DNA of 64,000 nt from Marinomonas sp. TW1 (GTDB lineage: Bacteria; Pseudomonadota; Gammaproteobacteria; Pseudomonadales; Marinomonadaceae), in the NCBI RefSeq assembly GCF_001625355.1, contig NZ_JSEE01000007.1, positions 62,001-126,000 on the forward strand, read 5' to 3'. Positions 44,105 through 53,400 of this stretch are shown here, in pieces; within the stretch, counting starts at the first letter, position 1; the number at the start of each line of letters is the position of its first letter. A model generated the notes under the pieces. The model saw only the letters and a program-made list of their open reading frames with translations. It did no database searches and was not told where the DNA came from. The position numbers and the translations under genes were made by a program.

Positions 44105-44597
44105 CGTTGGGCTCGCCCGTTTTCAGTAAACGCAACAAATCTTCTCTTTCTAAACTGCTTTTCAAGGCCAAGTCCAAACGGTATTGGTATTGGCTGTTCC
44201 AATCTGCGCTGTCTGGCGTGATGCGTGATAAATCGTTCATAGCCGATTTCATGACTTTCAGGTAAGACTGAATGTTCTCTTCTTGATTAATCAGGATGTT
44301 TTTTAGGGCGGTTGCACTGCTGTGTCGAAGATACAGTTTGAGTTCTTCGCTGTCTTTATCAATTTTATCAATTTGAAGGCTGTATTTCTTTTGAGCATTC
44401 TGCACATCGGTGATGCGAGCATCGTACTTACTTAAAGTGCTCTCTAGTTCTGGATCGTCCTTAGAGGAGCTGACGAGAAAATAACTGATGCCTCCAGACG
44501 CCCCGACACTGAGAATAAAGCAGAGCAGAAAGGGTACAAGGACGCTTTTGGGTTTCTGTCCTGCGCTGTTTGATGAATTGTCGTTGTTGTCTTTCAT
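44088..44597 (-). CDS. Single-pass membrane protein with coiled coil, unknown function
   Basis: A 169-residue protein that I do not recognise. A polar N-terminus (MKDNNDNSSNSAGQK) is followed by one membrane helix at about 20-42 (VLVPFLLCFILSVGASGGIS) and then a helical, charged region to the end. ESTLSKYDARITDVQ, QIDKIDKDSEELKLY and SSLEREDLLRLLKTG have heptad spacing that suggests a coiled coil. The ATG at 44597 after AGAAGAG is preferred to an upstream start at 44699, which only adds basic residues. It shares a terminator with fadH and is divergent from iscR. Confidence 0.6.
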   Translation of the reverse strand: MKDNNDNSSNSAGQKPKSVLVPFLLCFILSVGASGGISYFLVSSSKDDPELESTLSKYDARITDVQNAQKKYSLQIDKIDKDSEELKLYLRHSSATALKNILINQEENIQSYLKVMKSAMNDLSRITPDSADWNSQYQYRLDLALKSSLEREDLLRLLKTGEPNEKASQ

Positions 44598-44769
44598 AAT
44601 GACTCTTCTATCGATGAATGGATTTCTATTTATTCTAAGCGATTTTTGGATAATTAGGAGGCTTTTTATGGGACTGTTTGTCGATGATTTTCGGCTCAAA
44701 ATGCATTCTGCGGTTTAGTTTTTATGCAAGTCCACGTAAAATGCGCACGAAAATTTGGTTGGTTGGTTA

Positions 44770-44794
44770 ATAACCTAGTATTTTAGTCGGGTAA
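44770..44794 (+). promoter_or_regulatory. IscR type-1 binding site upstream of iscR
   Basis: The 25-bp stretch fits the published E. coli type-1 IscR consensus at about 21 of 25 positions, with the halves ATAACCTAGT and TAGTCGGGTA. It directly precedes the iscR promoter, so holo-IscR would repress its own operon when Fe-S clusters are plentiful. Confidence 0.75.
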
Positions 44795-44798
44795 ATAC

Positions 44799-44828
44799 TT
44801 GATCAAAACACTTGGTTTTGTGTATTAT
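44799..44828 (+). promoter_or_regulatory. Promoter of the iscR-suf operon
   Basis: TTGATC at 44799-44804 and TATTAT at 44823-44828 are 18 bp apart, and the -10 box is preceded by TG. The IscR site lies immediately upstream, partly covering the polymerase footprint. Confidence 0.6.
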
Positions 44829-44861
44829 TTAGGCTCACAGAAAGTATTAATTGGGTAGCTT

Positions 44862-45350
44862 ATGCGTCTTACAACAAAAGGTCGCTATGCCGTAACCGCC
44901 ATGCTAGATCTGGCATTACATTCGAGCAAAGGGCCGGTCTCTTTGTCGGATATTTCTGAGCGACAAGGGATTTCCCTTTCCTATCTTGAGCAATTGTTTT
45001 CCAAACTTCGTAAGAAGGCTTTGGTTATCAGTGTACGTGGCCCTGGCGGAGGTTATCGCTTGAGTCGTTCTAATGATGACATTTACGTTGCACAAATTGT
45101 GGATGCGGTGAATGAGTCAGTCGATGCGACAGGCTGTAAAGGGCGCAGTGACTGCCAGAGTGGCCATACTTGTCTAACCCACCATTTGTGGTGTGACTTG
45201 AGTGATCAAATACATGACTTTTTAAGTCAAATTAGTTTAGAGCAATTGGTGCGCCGAAATGATGTGCGCCAAGTAGCGGAGCGACAAAATCTTGAAAGTC
45301 GACCGCTTGGCTTTGATAGCAGCAAAATTAGTGCGGCTATTCTCGATTAG
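44862..45350 (+). CDS. iscR: Iron-sulfur cluster regulator IscR
   Basis: A 162-residue Rrf2-family regulator that senses Fe-S status. [20 protein letters not shown] starts the winged helix, with [19 protein letters not shown] and [12 protein letters not shown] as recognition helix and wing. The cluster ligands are in [20 protein letters not shown]: three cysteines and the histidine of the IscR type, so it should bind [2Fe-2S]. It is first in the cluster and followed after 74 bp by sufB. That an IscR, not a SufR, heads a suf operon agrees with the IscR site upstream. Confidence 0.95.
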   Translation: MRLTTKGRYAVTAMLDLALHSSKGPVSLSDISERQGISLSYLEQLFSKLRKKALVISVRGPGGGYRLSRSNDDIYVAQIVDAVNESVDATGCKGRSDCQSGHTCLTHHLWCDLSDQIHDFLSQISLEQLVRRNDVRQVAERQNLESRPLGFDSSKISAAILD

Positions 45351-45424
45351 ATAATCAATTAATGGTGTGGAGCCTTCCTGGGAATATGTCCCCTTAGTCG
45401 GTTCCAATAATGAGTGAGTTTTAT

Positions 45425-46861
45425 ATGACAGAGCAGATAGATAAGGCGCTGGCACGGGAATACGAAGCGGGTTTTGTGTCTGATGTGGAATCAGAAACAT
45501 TTACGCCAGGATTGGATGAAGATGTCATTCGTCGTATTTCAGAAATGAAAGGTGAACCTGAATGGATGCTCGAATGGCGTTTAAGTGCTTTTCGTGATTG
45601 GTTAAAAATGGACGAGCCTGATTGGGCTTTGGTGGATTACCCCAAAATCGACTTTCAGGCGATCTCGTACTATTCCGCGCCAAAGAGTATGAAAGATAAG
45701 CCTAAGTCTTTAGACGAGGTGGACCCTGAGTTATTGCGAACCTATGAAAAGCTTGGTATTCCGTTGATTGAGCAGCAAATGCTGGCCGGTGTTGCGGTTG
45801 ATGCCGTATTTGATTCTGTCTCTGTTGTTACCACTTTTCGAGAAAAACTCGAAGAAGCGGGTGTGATCTTTTGTCCGATCTCGGAAGCCATTCACAAACA
45901 CCCTGATCTAGTGAAAAAATACCTAGGCAGTGTGGTGCCTAAAAAAGACAATTATTACGCGGCGCTTAACTGTGCGGTGTTTACAGATGGATCCTTTGTT
46001 TACATTCCAAAAGGGACTCGCTGTCCTATGGAATTGTCTACTTACTTCCGTATCAATGAGCAAAATACCGGTCAGTTTGAGCGTACCTTGATCATCGCGG
46101 ATGAAGGTAGCCATGTGAGTTATCTGGAAGGTTGTACGGCGCCTCAGCGAGATGAAAATCAGTTGCATGCGGCTGTGGTTGAGTTGGTTGCATTAGATGA
46201 TGCAGAAATTAAATACTCGACGGTTCAGAACTGGTACCCAGGTGATGAAGAAGGCAAAGGTGGTATTTATAACTTTGTGACCAAACGCGGTGTTTGTCAT
46301 ACCAATGCCAAGATTTCTTGGACGCAAGTTGAAACGGGTTCTGCCGTCACTTGGAAATACCCTAGTTGCGTACTGAAAGGCGATAACAGTATTGGTGAAT
46401 TCTATTCGGTTGCTTTGACGCGAGGTCGTCAGCAAGCGGATACCGGTACCAAAATGATTCATCTTGGTAAAAACACCAAGTCGACCATCATTTCGAAAGG
46501 CATTTCAGCCGGTAAGAGTAATAACAGCTATCGTGGCCTGGTTCGAATGAATCCAGGAGCAGAAGGCGCACGTAACTTTACTCAATGTGACTCTTTGTTG
46601 ATCGGTGATCAATGTGGCGCACATACTTTCCCTTATGTCGAGAGTCGCAACCCTTCTGCCATTGTTGAGCACGAAGCCACGACGTCTAAGGTCAGTGATG
46701 AGCAAATGTTTTTATGTCAGCAACGTGGCCTAGATCCAGAGAAAGCGGTCTCGATGATCGTCAACGGCTTCTGTAAAGAAGTCTTTAAAGAATTACCGAT
46801 GGAATTTGCCGTAGAAGCGGGCAAGTTACTAGAAATTAGCCTTGAAGGCTCTGTAGGTTAA
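45425..46861 (+). CDS. sufB: Fe-S cluster assembly scaffold subunit SufB
   Basis: A 478-residue subunit of the SufBC2D scaffold on which iron-sulfur clusters are built. [19 protein letters not shown] near the N-terminus, [28 protein letters not shown] and the [20 protein letters not shown] segment near residue 420 mark SufB. The ATG at 45425 has GAGTGAG six bases before it and is preferred to 45410. sufC follows after 13 bp. SufB accepts sulfur from SufS/SufE and works with the SufC ATPase. Confidence 0.96.
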   Translation: MTEQIDKALAREYEAGFVSDVESETFTPGLDEDVIRRISEMKGEPEWMLEWRLSAFRDWLKMDEPDWALVDYPKIDFQAISYYSAPKSMKDKPKSLDEVDPELLRTYEKLGIPLIEQQMLAGVAVDAVFDSVSVVTTFREKLEEAGVIFCPISEAIHKHPDLVKKYLGSVVPKKDNYYAALNCAVFTDGSFVYIPKGTRCPMELSTYFRINEQNTGQFERTLIIADEGSHVSYLEGCTAPQRDENQLHAAVVELVALDDAEIKYSTVQNWYPGDEEGKGGIYNFVTKRGVCHTNAKISWTQVETGSAVTWKYPSCVLKGDNSIGEFYSVALTRGRQQADTGTKMIHLGKNTKSTIISKGISAGKSNNSYRGLVRMNPGAEGARNFTQCDSLLIGDQCGAHTFPYVESRNPSAIVEHEATTSKVSDEQMFLCQQRGLDPEKAVSMIVNGFCKEVFKELPMEFAVEAGKLLEISLEGSVG

Positions 46862-46874
46862 GGAATTGTTTAGC

Positions 46875-47651
46875 ATGTCGAATTTATTGACGATTAAAGA
46901 TTTACACGCCAGCGTGGAAGAAAAGAACATTATTAAAGGCCTTAACCTTGAGGTTAAGCCGGGCGAAGTGCATGCCATTATGGGGCCAAATGGTGCCGGT
47001 AAAAGTACCATGGGTTACGTGTTGTCCGGTCGTGATGGTTATTCTGTCGAAAGTGGCAGTGTGACTTTAGACGGCGCAGATTTGCTTGATATGGAAACGG
47101 AAGAGCGTGCTCGCGCTGGATTGTTTTTGGCTTTCCAGTACCCAGTCGAAATTCCGGGCGTTAGCAATCTTGAGTTCCTAAAAGCCGCCGTTGACGCTCA
47201 ACGTGAAGCGCGTGGCGAAGAGGCTGTGACTTCGGCGGAGTTCCTGAAAGAAGCCAAAGCGGCTTGTAAACAGGTTAATTTGCCTGTGTCATTCCTAAAG
47301 CGTGGCGTCAATGAAGGCTTTTCTGGTGGTGAGAAAAAACGTAACGAACTGATGCAGATGTTGTTGCTCAAGCCGAAGCTTTGCATCTTGGATGAAACCG
47401 ATTCAGGTTTGGATATTGATGCATTGCAAGTGGTCGCAGAAGGCGTTAACAGTCAACGTTCAGCGGAGCGTAGTTTCATTGTTGTGACTCACTACCAGCG
47501 CTTGTTAGATTACATTAAGCCTGACTTTGTGCATGTTTTGTCAGATGGAAAAATTGTGAAAAGTGGTGATGCTTCTTTGGCTCATGAATTGGAAGCGCAA
47601 GGTTATGCTTGGTTGCAAACAGAACCAGCTGAAGATGAGTTAGAGGGGTAA
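46875..47651 (+). CDS. sufC: Fe-S cluster assembly ATPase SufC
   Basis: A 258-residue ABC-type ATPase. Walker A GPNGAGKSTMGYVLSG lies near residue 38, the signature FSGGEKKRNELMQML near 152, and Walker B LCILDETDSGLDIDAL near 170. SufC drives conformational change of SufB-SufD and is not a transporter. The ATG at 46875 is used because AAGGA precedes it; an upstream TTG adds three residues. It overlaps functionally with sufB and sufD on both sides with gaps of 13 and 3 bp. Confidence 0.97.
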   Translation: MSNLLTIKDLHASVEEKNIIKGLNLEVKPGEVHAIMGPNGAGKSTMGYVLSGRDGYSVESGSVTLDGADLLDMETEERARAGLFLAFQYPVEIPGVSNLEFLKAAVDAQREARGEEAVTSAEFLKEAKAACKQVNLPVSFLKRGVNEGFSGGEKKRNELMQMLLLKPKLCILDETDSGLDIDALQVVAEGVNSQRSAERSFIVVTHYQRLLDYIKPDFVHVLSDGKIVKSGDASLAHELEAQGYAWLQTEPAEDELEG

Positions 47652-47654
47652 CGC

Positions 47655-48914
47655 ATGAGTGAATGGTTAGAAAGTGCCATCGCTCGAGGGCAGGAAAATC
47701 AAGACTGGCTCGCACCAAAGCGTGCTCAAGCACTTGATGTTCTGGCGAATACTCAATGGCCAACACGCAAAACAGAAGCTTGGCGCTACACGCCTCTAAG
47801 AGCCGTTGAACGTAGCTCGGCGAAAGCATTAGATCGTGAGTCTGGCTTGACCCCCGTAGCGATTCCGAATGTCTCTGCGATTGAGTTGGTGTTTGTAAAT
47901 GGTCAATTTGACGTCTTACAGTCAGCCAAAACTTTGCCAACCGGTTTGACGGTGCAGCTTGGTCAAGATCTGTCCGCAGAGCAACAAGCGGAAGCGTTGC
48001 GTTCTTTTTCAAACATTAAGCCGGAGCGTCACTTGTTCGGTTTGGTGAATGATGCTCTCGCGAAAGACGTGTTGCTGGTTACCGTGGCGGAAGGTATTAA
48101 GATTGCTGAGCCATTGCGAATCAGTTCTTTGTTAAGCACTGGGGCGGAATCTCATACTCGTGTTTTAGTGCGTTTAGAGAAAGGTGCTCAGTTAGCCGTG
48201 ATTGAAGATGTTCAGTCGCAGGGTGACAGTCTCAGTACGGCATTTGTTGAATACGATGTGGCCGCAGACGCGTCTCTAGAGCATTATCGTTTTGCATTGC
48301 AAACAGGGTCGAATCTCACCATTGGCGGCAGTCACTTCCAACTGAGCGATAAGTCAAAAATGCACAGTACGATTGTTGGCTTTGGTAGTGAGTTGTCTCG
48401 TTTGGATACGGACATTATTCACGCTGGTGAATTTGCCGATGCCAAACTCAATGCAATGTATCTGTTGGATGGTAAAGAGTTGTTTGATTTGCATGCGACG
48501 GTTGAGCATGCAATGCCAAATGGCACCACCGAAGAGAATGTGCGCGGTATTGTGGCAGATCGCGCACGCGCGGTATTTAACGGCCGTATTCATATTCATC
48601 GTGATGCACAGAAAACCTTGGCTGAGTTGAATAACCGCAATTTGTTGATGTCGAATAAAGCGGAAATCAATACTAAGCCCGAATTGGAAATTTACGCTGA
48701 CGATGTGCGTTGTGCTCATGGTGCAACCATTGCCGAAATTGATAAGCAGGCGCTTTATTATTTAGAGACACGTGGCATTAGTAAATCAAAAGCACAAGTG
48801 ATGCTGAATTTTGGTTTTATTAATGAATTGATCGATTTGATGCCAAATGAAGCCTTAGCAGAATGGGTTCGTCCTATTATCCGTGAGCGTTTTGCGCAAA
48901 TGGAAGTTAAGTAA
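47655..48914 (+). CDS. sufD: Fe-S cluster assembly protein SufD
   Basis: A 419-residue SufB paralogue that completes the SufBC2D complex. WPTRKTEAWRYTPLRAVER near the N-terminus is typical of SufD; the beta-helix core follows, and the C-terminal part has YADDVRCAHGATIAEIDKQALYY split around residues 346-368, with the conserved His in CAHGATI, and YLETRGISKSKAQVMLNFGF. The gene starts three bases after sufC, and sufS follows after 12 bp. SufD helps in iron acquisition and complex stability. Confidence 0.96.
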   Translation: MSEWLESAIARGQENQDWLAPKRAQALDVLANTQWPTRKTEAWRYTPLRAVERSSAKALDRESGLTPVAIPNVSAIELVFVNGQFDVLQSAKTLPTGLTVQLGQDLSAEQQAEALRSFSNIKPERHLFGLVNDALAKDVLLVTVAEGIKIAEPLRISSLLSTGAESHTRVLVRLEKGAQLAVIEDVQSQGDSLSTAFVEYDVAADASLEHYRFALQTGSNLTIGGSHFQLSDKSKMHSTIVGFGSELSRLDTDIIHAGEFADAKLNAMYLLDGKELFDLHATVEHAMPNGTTEENVRGIVADRARAVFNGRIHIHRDAQKTLAELNNRNLLMSNKAEINTKPELEIYADDVRCAHGATIAEIDKQALYYLETRGISKSKAQVMLNFGFINELIDLMPNEALAEWVRPIIRERFAQMEVK

Positions 48915-48926
48915 GCGAGGAATAGA

Positions 48927-50144
48927 ATGAGTTTTGATGTTTCTGCCATTCGTGACGAGTTTCCGATTTTAAAGCGTGAAATCGATGGGAATCCTTTGGT
49001 GTACCTTGATAACGCTGCGACAACGCAAAAGCCGCAATGTGTTATTGATGCTCTGGTGAATTATTACACCACTTGCAATGCCAATGTTCATCGTGGAGCG
49101 CATCGTCTGGCGGACGAAGCGACTCGCCATTTTGAAGAAGCTCGCGATATTGTGACCGCGTTTCTGAATGCCCCTAAGCGTGAAGAAGTTATCTGGACGA
49201 CAGGGACGACGGAAGGCATTAACATCATTGCTAATGGCTTATCTTCGTTGTTGCAACCGGGCGATGAGGTAATCGCAACTGGGATGGACCACCATGCGAA
49301 TTTGGTGACTTGGCAGCAGGCTTGTAAAGCCTCAGGGGCAACCTTTAAAACCGTGCCTGTTACGGATGAGGGTGAGTTGGATTTGGCGGCGTATCAGTCT
49401 CTGTTAAATGAGCGTACTAAGTTTGTCGCGATTCCCCATGTTTCTAATGCTCTGGGCACCATTAATCCGGTGAAAGAGATGACGGTTAAAGCCAAAGCCG
49501 TGGGTGCTTTGGTATTGATTGATGGGGCGCAAGGTGCGGCACATGGCTGGGCGGATGTTCAAGACATCGGTTGTGATTTTTACGCTTTCTCCGCACATAA
49601 ATTATATGGTCCTATGGGGATCGGTGTGTTGTGGGGGCGAGAGTCAGTCTTAGCCGATTGGCCTGTGTGGCGTACGGGGGGTGAGATGATTTCCACTGTG
49701 ACGCTGCAAGACGCTACTTGGAATGTCTTGCCTTACCGTTTTGAAGCAGGCACACCGAATGTGGCGGATGCCATTGCCATGGGGGAAGCCATACGTTGGT
49801 TTTCTGCATTGGATCAAGAAGCTGTCGCCGCGCATGAAAAAGCTTTGTTGGCTCATGCGACGAAACTGGCGGATGAGTTTGACGGTTTGACCGTGATTGG
49901 TCGAGCAAAAAATAAGATTGGCGTATTAAGCTTTGTGATGGAACAAGGTCACCCAGCAGACATCGGCTTTTTATTAGATCGCCAAGGTATTGCAGTTCGA
50001 ACAGGGGATCATTGTGCTCAGCCTCTGATGGCGCGTTTTAATGTTCCTGGTACGGCGCGTGCTTCGTTTGCGATTTACAATACGTTAGAGGAAGTAGATG
50101 CCTTGTTTACTGCGTTGAAAAAAGTACGCAGCATGTTGGCATAG
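48927..50144 (+). CDS. sufS: Cysteine desulfurase SufS
   Basis: A 405-residue PLP-dependent group II cysteine desulfurase. VYLDNAATTQKPQCVIDAL near residue 24 is the N-terminal signature; TTEGINIIANG binds PLP; the PLP lysine is in AFSAHKLYGPMG near 226; and the active-site cysteine is in VRTGDHCAQPLM near 363, in the short loop typical of SufS. It takes sulfur from cysteine and passes it to SufE or directly to SufB. It is co-transcribed with sufBCD and sufA. Confidence 0.96.
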   Translation: MSFDVSAIRDEFPILKREIDGNPLVYLDNAATTQKPQCVIDALVNYYTTCNANVHRGAHRLADEATRHFEEARDIVTAFLNAPKREEVIWTTGTTEGINIIANGLSSLLQPGDEVIATGMDHHANLVTWQQACKASGATFKTVPVTDEGELDLAAYQSLLNERTKFVAIPHVSNALGTINPVKEMTVKAKAVGALVLIDGAQGAAHGWADVQDIGCDFYAFSAHKLYGPMGIGVLWGRESVLADWPVWRTGGEMISTVTLQDATWNVLPYRFEAGTPNVADAIAMGEAIRWFSALDQEAVAAHEKALLAHATKLADEFDGLTVIGRAKNKIGVLSFVMEQGHPADIGFLLDRQGIAVRTGDHCAQPLMARFNVPGTARASFAIYNTLEEVDALFTALKKVRSMLA

Positions 50145-50152
50145 GAGGTTTT

Positions 50153-50503
50153 ATGACAGTAACTACATTTGACCCTGAGACCAGTGTTTCTTTGACTGTA
50201 GCGGCTGAAAAGTATTTTGCAGCGAAGTTAGCTGCTTTGTCGGGTAATTTAATTCGCTTAAGTACCAAAGAAAGTGGCTGCACCGGCTTCGCTTATGTTT
50301 TGGATATTGTTGAAAAAGCAGAAGAGCAAGATACCGTTCTGTCGTTTGGTGATGTGACGCTTGCTGTCGATGCTAAATCCATGGCTATGTTGAGTGGTAC
50401 CGAGATCGATTTGGTTCGTGAAGGTGTTAATCAGGTGGTGAAATTTAATAACCCTAACGTTGTAGCAGAATGTGGCTGTGGCGAAAGCTTTAGTGTGAGT
50501 TAA
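50153..50503 (+). CDS. sufA: A-type Fe-S carrier SufA
   Basis: A 116-residue A-type carrier. The three conserved cysteines are in KESGCTGFAYVLDIV and ECGCGESFSVS at the C-terminus. Such proteins receive clusters from the SufBCD scaffold and hand them to target enzymes. The gene has GGAGG eight bases upstream of the ATG and follows sufS by 8 bp. Its N-terminus is slightly longer than in E. coli SufA or IscA, which is common in marine gammaproteobacteria. Confidence 0.93.
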   Translation: MTVTTFDPETSVSLTVAAEKYFAAKLAALSGNLIRLSTKESGCTGFAYVLDIVEKAEEQDTVLSFGDVTLAVDAKSMAMLSGTEIDLVREGVNQVVKFNNPNVVAECGCGESFSVS

Positions 50504-50508
50504 GTTTC

Positions 50509-51039
50509 ATGCAAAAAATGGTCGTAACACAGCGGGATTGTCCCGCTCGTCGAGTGCCGAGTGGTGAGCCGACGGTGATTCCAGAAGGTCAATTTATTAC
50601 CATTAATCAGAGTCTCGGTGGTAATTATACGGTGACTTGGCAGGGCAATATGTTGCGCATTGATGGCACCGATGCTGAGGCGATTGGCCAACAAGCAGAG
50701 ATATTGGAATTTGACGATTTAGGGTCGTCTGACATCAATGAAGAGCAGGTTTGGCAAGCATTAGATACGGTGTATGATCCAGAAATTCCGATTAGTTTGG
50801 TATCGCTTGGTTTGGTTTATGACGTAACCTTGGATCAGTCGAGTAAATCGGTCTCGATCAACATGACCCTCACAGCGCCTGGTTGTGGTATGGGGCCGGT
50901 ATTGGTCAGTGACGTCAAATATCGCGTTGAAAAAGTACCCAATGTTAAAGAGGTGAAGGTCGTGCTGGTTTTTGATCCACCTTGGTCTCGCGATATGATG
51001 AGCGAAGAAGCTCAGTTAGAAGCCGGATTGTTTTTTTAG
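50509..51039 (+). CDS. sufT: SufT, DUF59/MIP18-type Fe-S maturation protein
   Basis: A 176-residue protein. The C-terminal 100 residues form a MIP18/PaaD-like domain: VWQALDTVYDPEIPISLVSL, then LTAPGCGMGPVLVSDV with the conserved cysteine and VFDPPWSRDMMSEEAQLEAG. The N-terminal 70 residues are the extra beta-domain seen in SufT proteins of suf operons. SufT helps mature Fe-S proteins when demand is high. The gene starts five bases after sufA and is ended by a terminator at 51092, so it is the last gene of the iscR-suf unit. Confidence 0.9.
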   Translation: MQKMVVTQRDCPARRVPSGEPTVIPEGQFITINQSLGGNYTVTWQGNMLRIDGTDAEAIGQQAEILEFDDLGSSDINEEQVWQALDTVYDPEIPISLVSLGLVYDVTLDQSSKSVSINMTLTAPGCGMGPVLVSDVKYRVEKVPNVKEVKVVLVFDPPWSRDMMSEEAQLEAGLFF

Positions 51040-51091
51040 TAAGCGTACTTGGTATTCGTAATACTAGGTGTTAATGACTGACACAAATTAG

Positions 51092-51130
51092 AACGACTTT
51101 AATGGTATCATTAAGGTCGTTTTATTTTTA
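51092..51130 (+). terminator. Terminator of the iscR-suf operon
   Basis: AACGACTTTAATG at 51092-51104 pairs with CATTAAGGTCGTT at 51109-51121 with a single G-U pair and a GTAT loop, followed by a T-rich tail. It separates sufBCDSA-sufT from sufE-iscS, which thus form another unit. Confidence 0.9.
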
Positions 51131-51169
51131 GTAAGCCCCATTTTTTCGGGGTATGAACAGAGAGGATAT

Positions 51170-51595
51170 ATGTCTTTACCTAGCACAGACGAGATTGTTG
51201 ATGACCTTTCTTTTTTTGATGATTGGGAAGATAAGTACAAATACATCATTGATCTTGGGAAATCTTTACCTGAATTTGATGCGCAATGGCGAACGTCCGA
51301 GCGATTGGTGAAAGGGTGCCAGAGTAGTGTTTGGATTCAGCCTGATAATGACAAAGATGCTGAAAAAGGCGAAGTGCTTACCTTTGCTGTGGATAGTGAT
51401 GCCATTATCGTGCGTGGTTTGTTGGGGGTAGTGTTAGCGGCATTTGATCGAAAAACACCGCAAGAAATTTTGGACTTTGATATTGCGCAATATTTCTCAG
51501 AGTTGGATTTGGAGCGTCACTTAAGCCCAACCCGTGGTAATGGCTTGCGTTCCATTGTGACGCGTATCCAGTCGATTGCTCAAGCGGCCGCTTGA
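51170..51595 (+). CDS. sufE: Sulfur acceptor protein SufE
   Basis: A 141-residue SufE. DEIVDDLSFFDDWEDKYKYI at the N-terminus and LVKGCQSSVWIQ near residue 55 with the sulfur-accepting cysteine are diagnostic; SPTRGNGLRSIVTRI closes the fold. It takes persulfide sulfur from SufS and stimulates it. In this genome it lies after a terminator, 22 bp before a second desulfurase gene, so it may serve both desulfurases. AGAGAGGA precedes the start. Confidence 0.95.
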   Translation: MSLPSTDEIVDDLSFFDDWEDKYKYIIDLGKSLPEFDAQWRTSERLVKGCQSSVWIQPDNDKDAEKGEVLTFAVDSDAIIVRGLLGVVLAAFDRKTPQEILDFDIAQYFSELDLERHLSPTRGNGLRSIVTRIQSIAQAAA

Positions 51596-51616
51596 GTCGG
51601 TGGTGGAGAAGAGTAA

Positions 51617-52768
51617 ATGAATATACCGGTATATTTAGACAATTCAGCAACGACACCAGTGGACCCAAGGGTCGCTGAGAAAATGATGGCTTGTCTGACG
51701 CAGGATGGTAATTTTGGTAATCCTGCTTCCCGCTCACATTTATTTGGTTGGAAAGCGGAAGAGGCGGTGGAAGAGGCTAGGTTACAGGTTGCGAGCCTGA
51801 TTAATGCTGATGCGCGTGAAATTGTCTGGACCTCGGGGGCGACAGAAGCGAATAACTTGGCATTGAAGGGTGTGGCGCATGCTTACCGTCAAAAAGGCCG
51901 TCACATTATTACCTCGATGATTGAGCATAAGGCTGTTTTGGATCCTTGTCAGCAGCTTGAAAAAGAAGGCTTTGAGGTGACCTATTTGCAGCCAGACGTG
52001 CATGGCGTCATTTCCCCAGAGCAAGTCGCAGCGGCCATCAAAGAAGATACGATACTGATCTCTCTAATGCATGGTAATAATGAATTAGGGGTTTTAACCG
52101 ACATTGCGGCAATAGGAAACTTGGCTCGTGAAAAGGGCGTGTTTTTTCATGTGGATGCCGCGCAAACCACAGGTAAAATTGCCATTGATGTGAATGCTAT
52201 GAATGTGGATTTGATGTCATTAACGGCACATAAAACCTATGGGCCAAAAGGCATCGGGGCTTTGTTTGTCCGACGTTCACCAAAGGTGAAGTTGGAAGCA
52301 CAAATTCATGGTGGTGGTCATGAGCGTGGTATGCGCTCTGGTACCTTAGCGACGCATCAAATTGTTGGTATGGGTGAGGCGTTTCGTATTGCTGCGCAAG
52401 ATATGGAAAGTGATTGTGCGCGTATTCAAGTCTTGCGTGAGCGATTATGGAATGGCTTGTCTACTATGGAAGGTGTTCATTTAAATGGTGATGCTGAGCA
52501 GCGAGTCGCTGGTGTGATCAATGTGGGTTTTGCTGATGTAGACGGTGAAGTCTTGCTCATGTCCTTGAGTGACATTGCGGTGTCATCTGGGTCTGCTTGT
52601 ACATCAGCCAGTTTAGAGCCTTCGTATGTGTTGCGTGCCATTGGTTTGGCTGAAGATTTGGCGCACAGTTCGTTGCGTCTATCCGTTGGGCGTTTTTCCA
52701 CGGAAGAAGAGGTGGATTTTGCCGTTCAAACGATTAAAAATGCTGTAACGGCGCTTAGAGTGGCTTAA
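51617..52768 (+). CDS. iscS: IscS-type cysteine desulfurase
   Basis: A 383-residue group I cysteine desulfurase. [20 protein letters not shown] at the N-terminus, [14 protein letters not shown] near 72, [10 protein letters not shown], the PLP lysine in [17 protein letters not shown] near 203, and the mobile loop [20 protein letters not shown] with the catalytic cysteine near 325 are the IscS/NifS pattern. It differs from SufS in its long cysteine loop. It is some 20 residues shorter than E. coli IscS and lacks that protein's C-terminal tail, which contacts IscU; no iscU is in this window. It directly precedes ndk. Confidence 0.93.
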   Translation: MNIPVYLDNSATTPVDPRVAEKMMACLTQDGNFGNPASRSHLFGWKAEEAVEEARLQVASLINADAREIVWTSGATEANNLALKGVAHAYRQKGRHIITSMIEHKAVLDPCQQLEKEGFEVTYLQPDVHGVISPEQVAAAIKEDTILISLMHGNNELGVLTDIAAIGNLAREKGVFFHVDAAQTTGKIAIDVNAMNVDLMSLTAHKTYGPKGIGALFVRRSPKVKLEAQIHGGGHERGMRSGTLATHQIVGMGEAFRIAAQDMESDCARIQVLRERLWNGLSTMEGVHLNGDAEQRVAGVINVGFADVDGEVLLMSLSDIAVSSGSACTSASLEPSYVLRAIGLAEDLAHSSLRLSVGRFSTEEEVDFAVQTIKNAVTALRVA

Positions 52769-52836
52769 TAAACGGAAAAAATCCATAAATCGAAAAATAT
52801 CTTGGTTTGAGCATACAATTTTCATAAATTGATGCG

Positions 52837-52842
52837 TATAAT
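52837..52842 (+). promoter_or_regulatory. Minus-10 element of ndk
   Basis: A perfect TATAAT box lies 85 bp before the ndk start. The -35 region is weak (TACAAT at 52814-52819, 17 bp upstream), so the assignment rests mainly on the -10 match and the position in the iscS-ndk gap. Confidence 0.5.
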
Positions 52843-52926
52843 CCACGCGCTGAAACTTTTAAGTCCTGGGTCATGGCTTTTATCAAATTAGTCATCACCC
52901 ATAAAAAATTAATTTGGAGTTATACC

Positions 52927-53334
52927 ATGGCGTTAGAACGCACTCTATCTATCATCAAGCCTGATGCGGTTGCTAAAAATGTAATCGGTGAAATCTACAC
53001 TCGTTTTGAGCGTGCTGGTTTTAAAATTGTTGAAGCGAAAATGATTCAACTTGACGACGAATTGGCTGGCGGTTTCTACGCTGAGCACAAAGAGCGTCCT
53101 TTCTACAAAGATTTGGTTGCTTTCATGACCTCTGGCCCTGTTGTGGTTTCTGTTCTTGAAGGTGAAGGTGCGGTTCTACGTCACCGTGAACTAATGGGTG
53201 CAACTAACCCGAAAGAAGCAGCGGCTGGAACATTGCGTGCAGACTACGCAACTTCTATCGATGCGAATGCTGTACACGGTTCTGATTCTGTAGAATCAGC
53301 TGCTCGTGAAATTGCTTACTTCTTCGGTAAGTAA
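52927..53334 (+). CDS. ndk: Nucleoside diphosphate kinase
   Basis: A 135-residue enzyme that balances nucleoside triphosphate pools by phosphate transfer from [23 protein letters not shown] at the N-terminus has the conserved lysine, [17 protein letters not shown] follows, and [12 protein letters not shown] near residue 113 holds the phospho-histidine. The start at 52927 follows TTGGAG; an in-frame ATG at 52873 adds a non-family extension. It is slightly shorter than most (141-143 residues). It is ended by two tandem hairpins. It begins the conserved ndk-to-der block. Confidence 0.97.
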   Translation: MALERTLSIIKPDAVAKNVIGEIYTRFERAGFKIVEAKMIQLDDELAGGFYAEHKERPFYKDLVAFMTSGPVVVSVLEGEGAVLRHRELMGATNPKEAAAGTLRADYATSIDANAVHGSDSVESAAREIAYFFGK

Positions 53335-53370
53335 TTGACTGCCTGAGCGATTCGCTCAATGCATTTGAAA

Positions 53371-53394
53371 AGGCGGGCCTTGGCCCGCTTTTTT
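53371..53394 (+). terminator. Terminator 1 after ndk
   Basis: GCGGGC and GCCCGC pair around a CTTG tetraloop and are followed by six Ts. Confidence 0.85.
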
Positions 53395-53400
53395 ACAGAG

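Noticed and set aside
45923..46705. Long leftward frames opposite sufB
   Set aside because: They are antisense shadows of a highly conserved gene, without starts or motifs.
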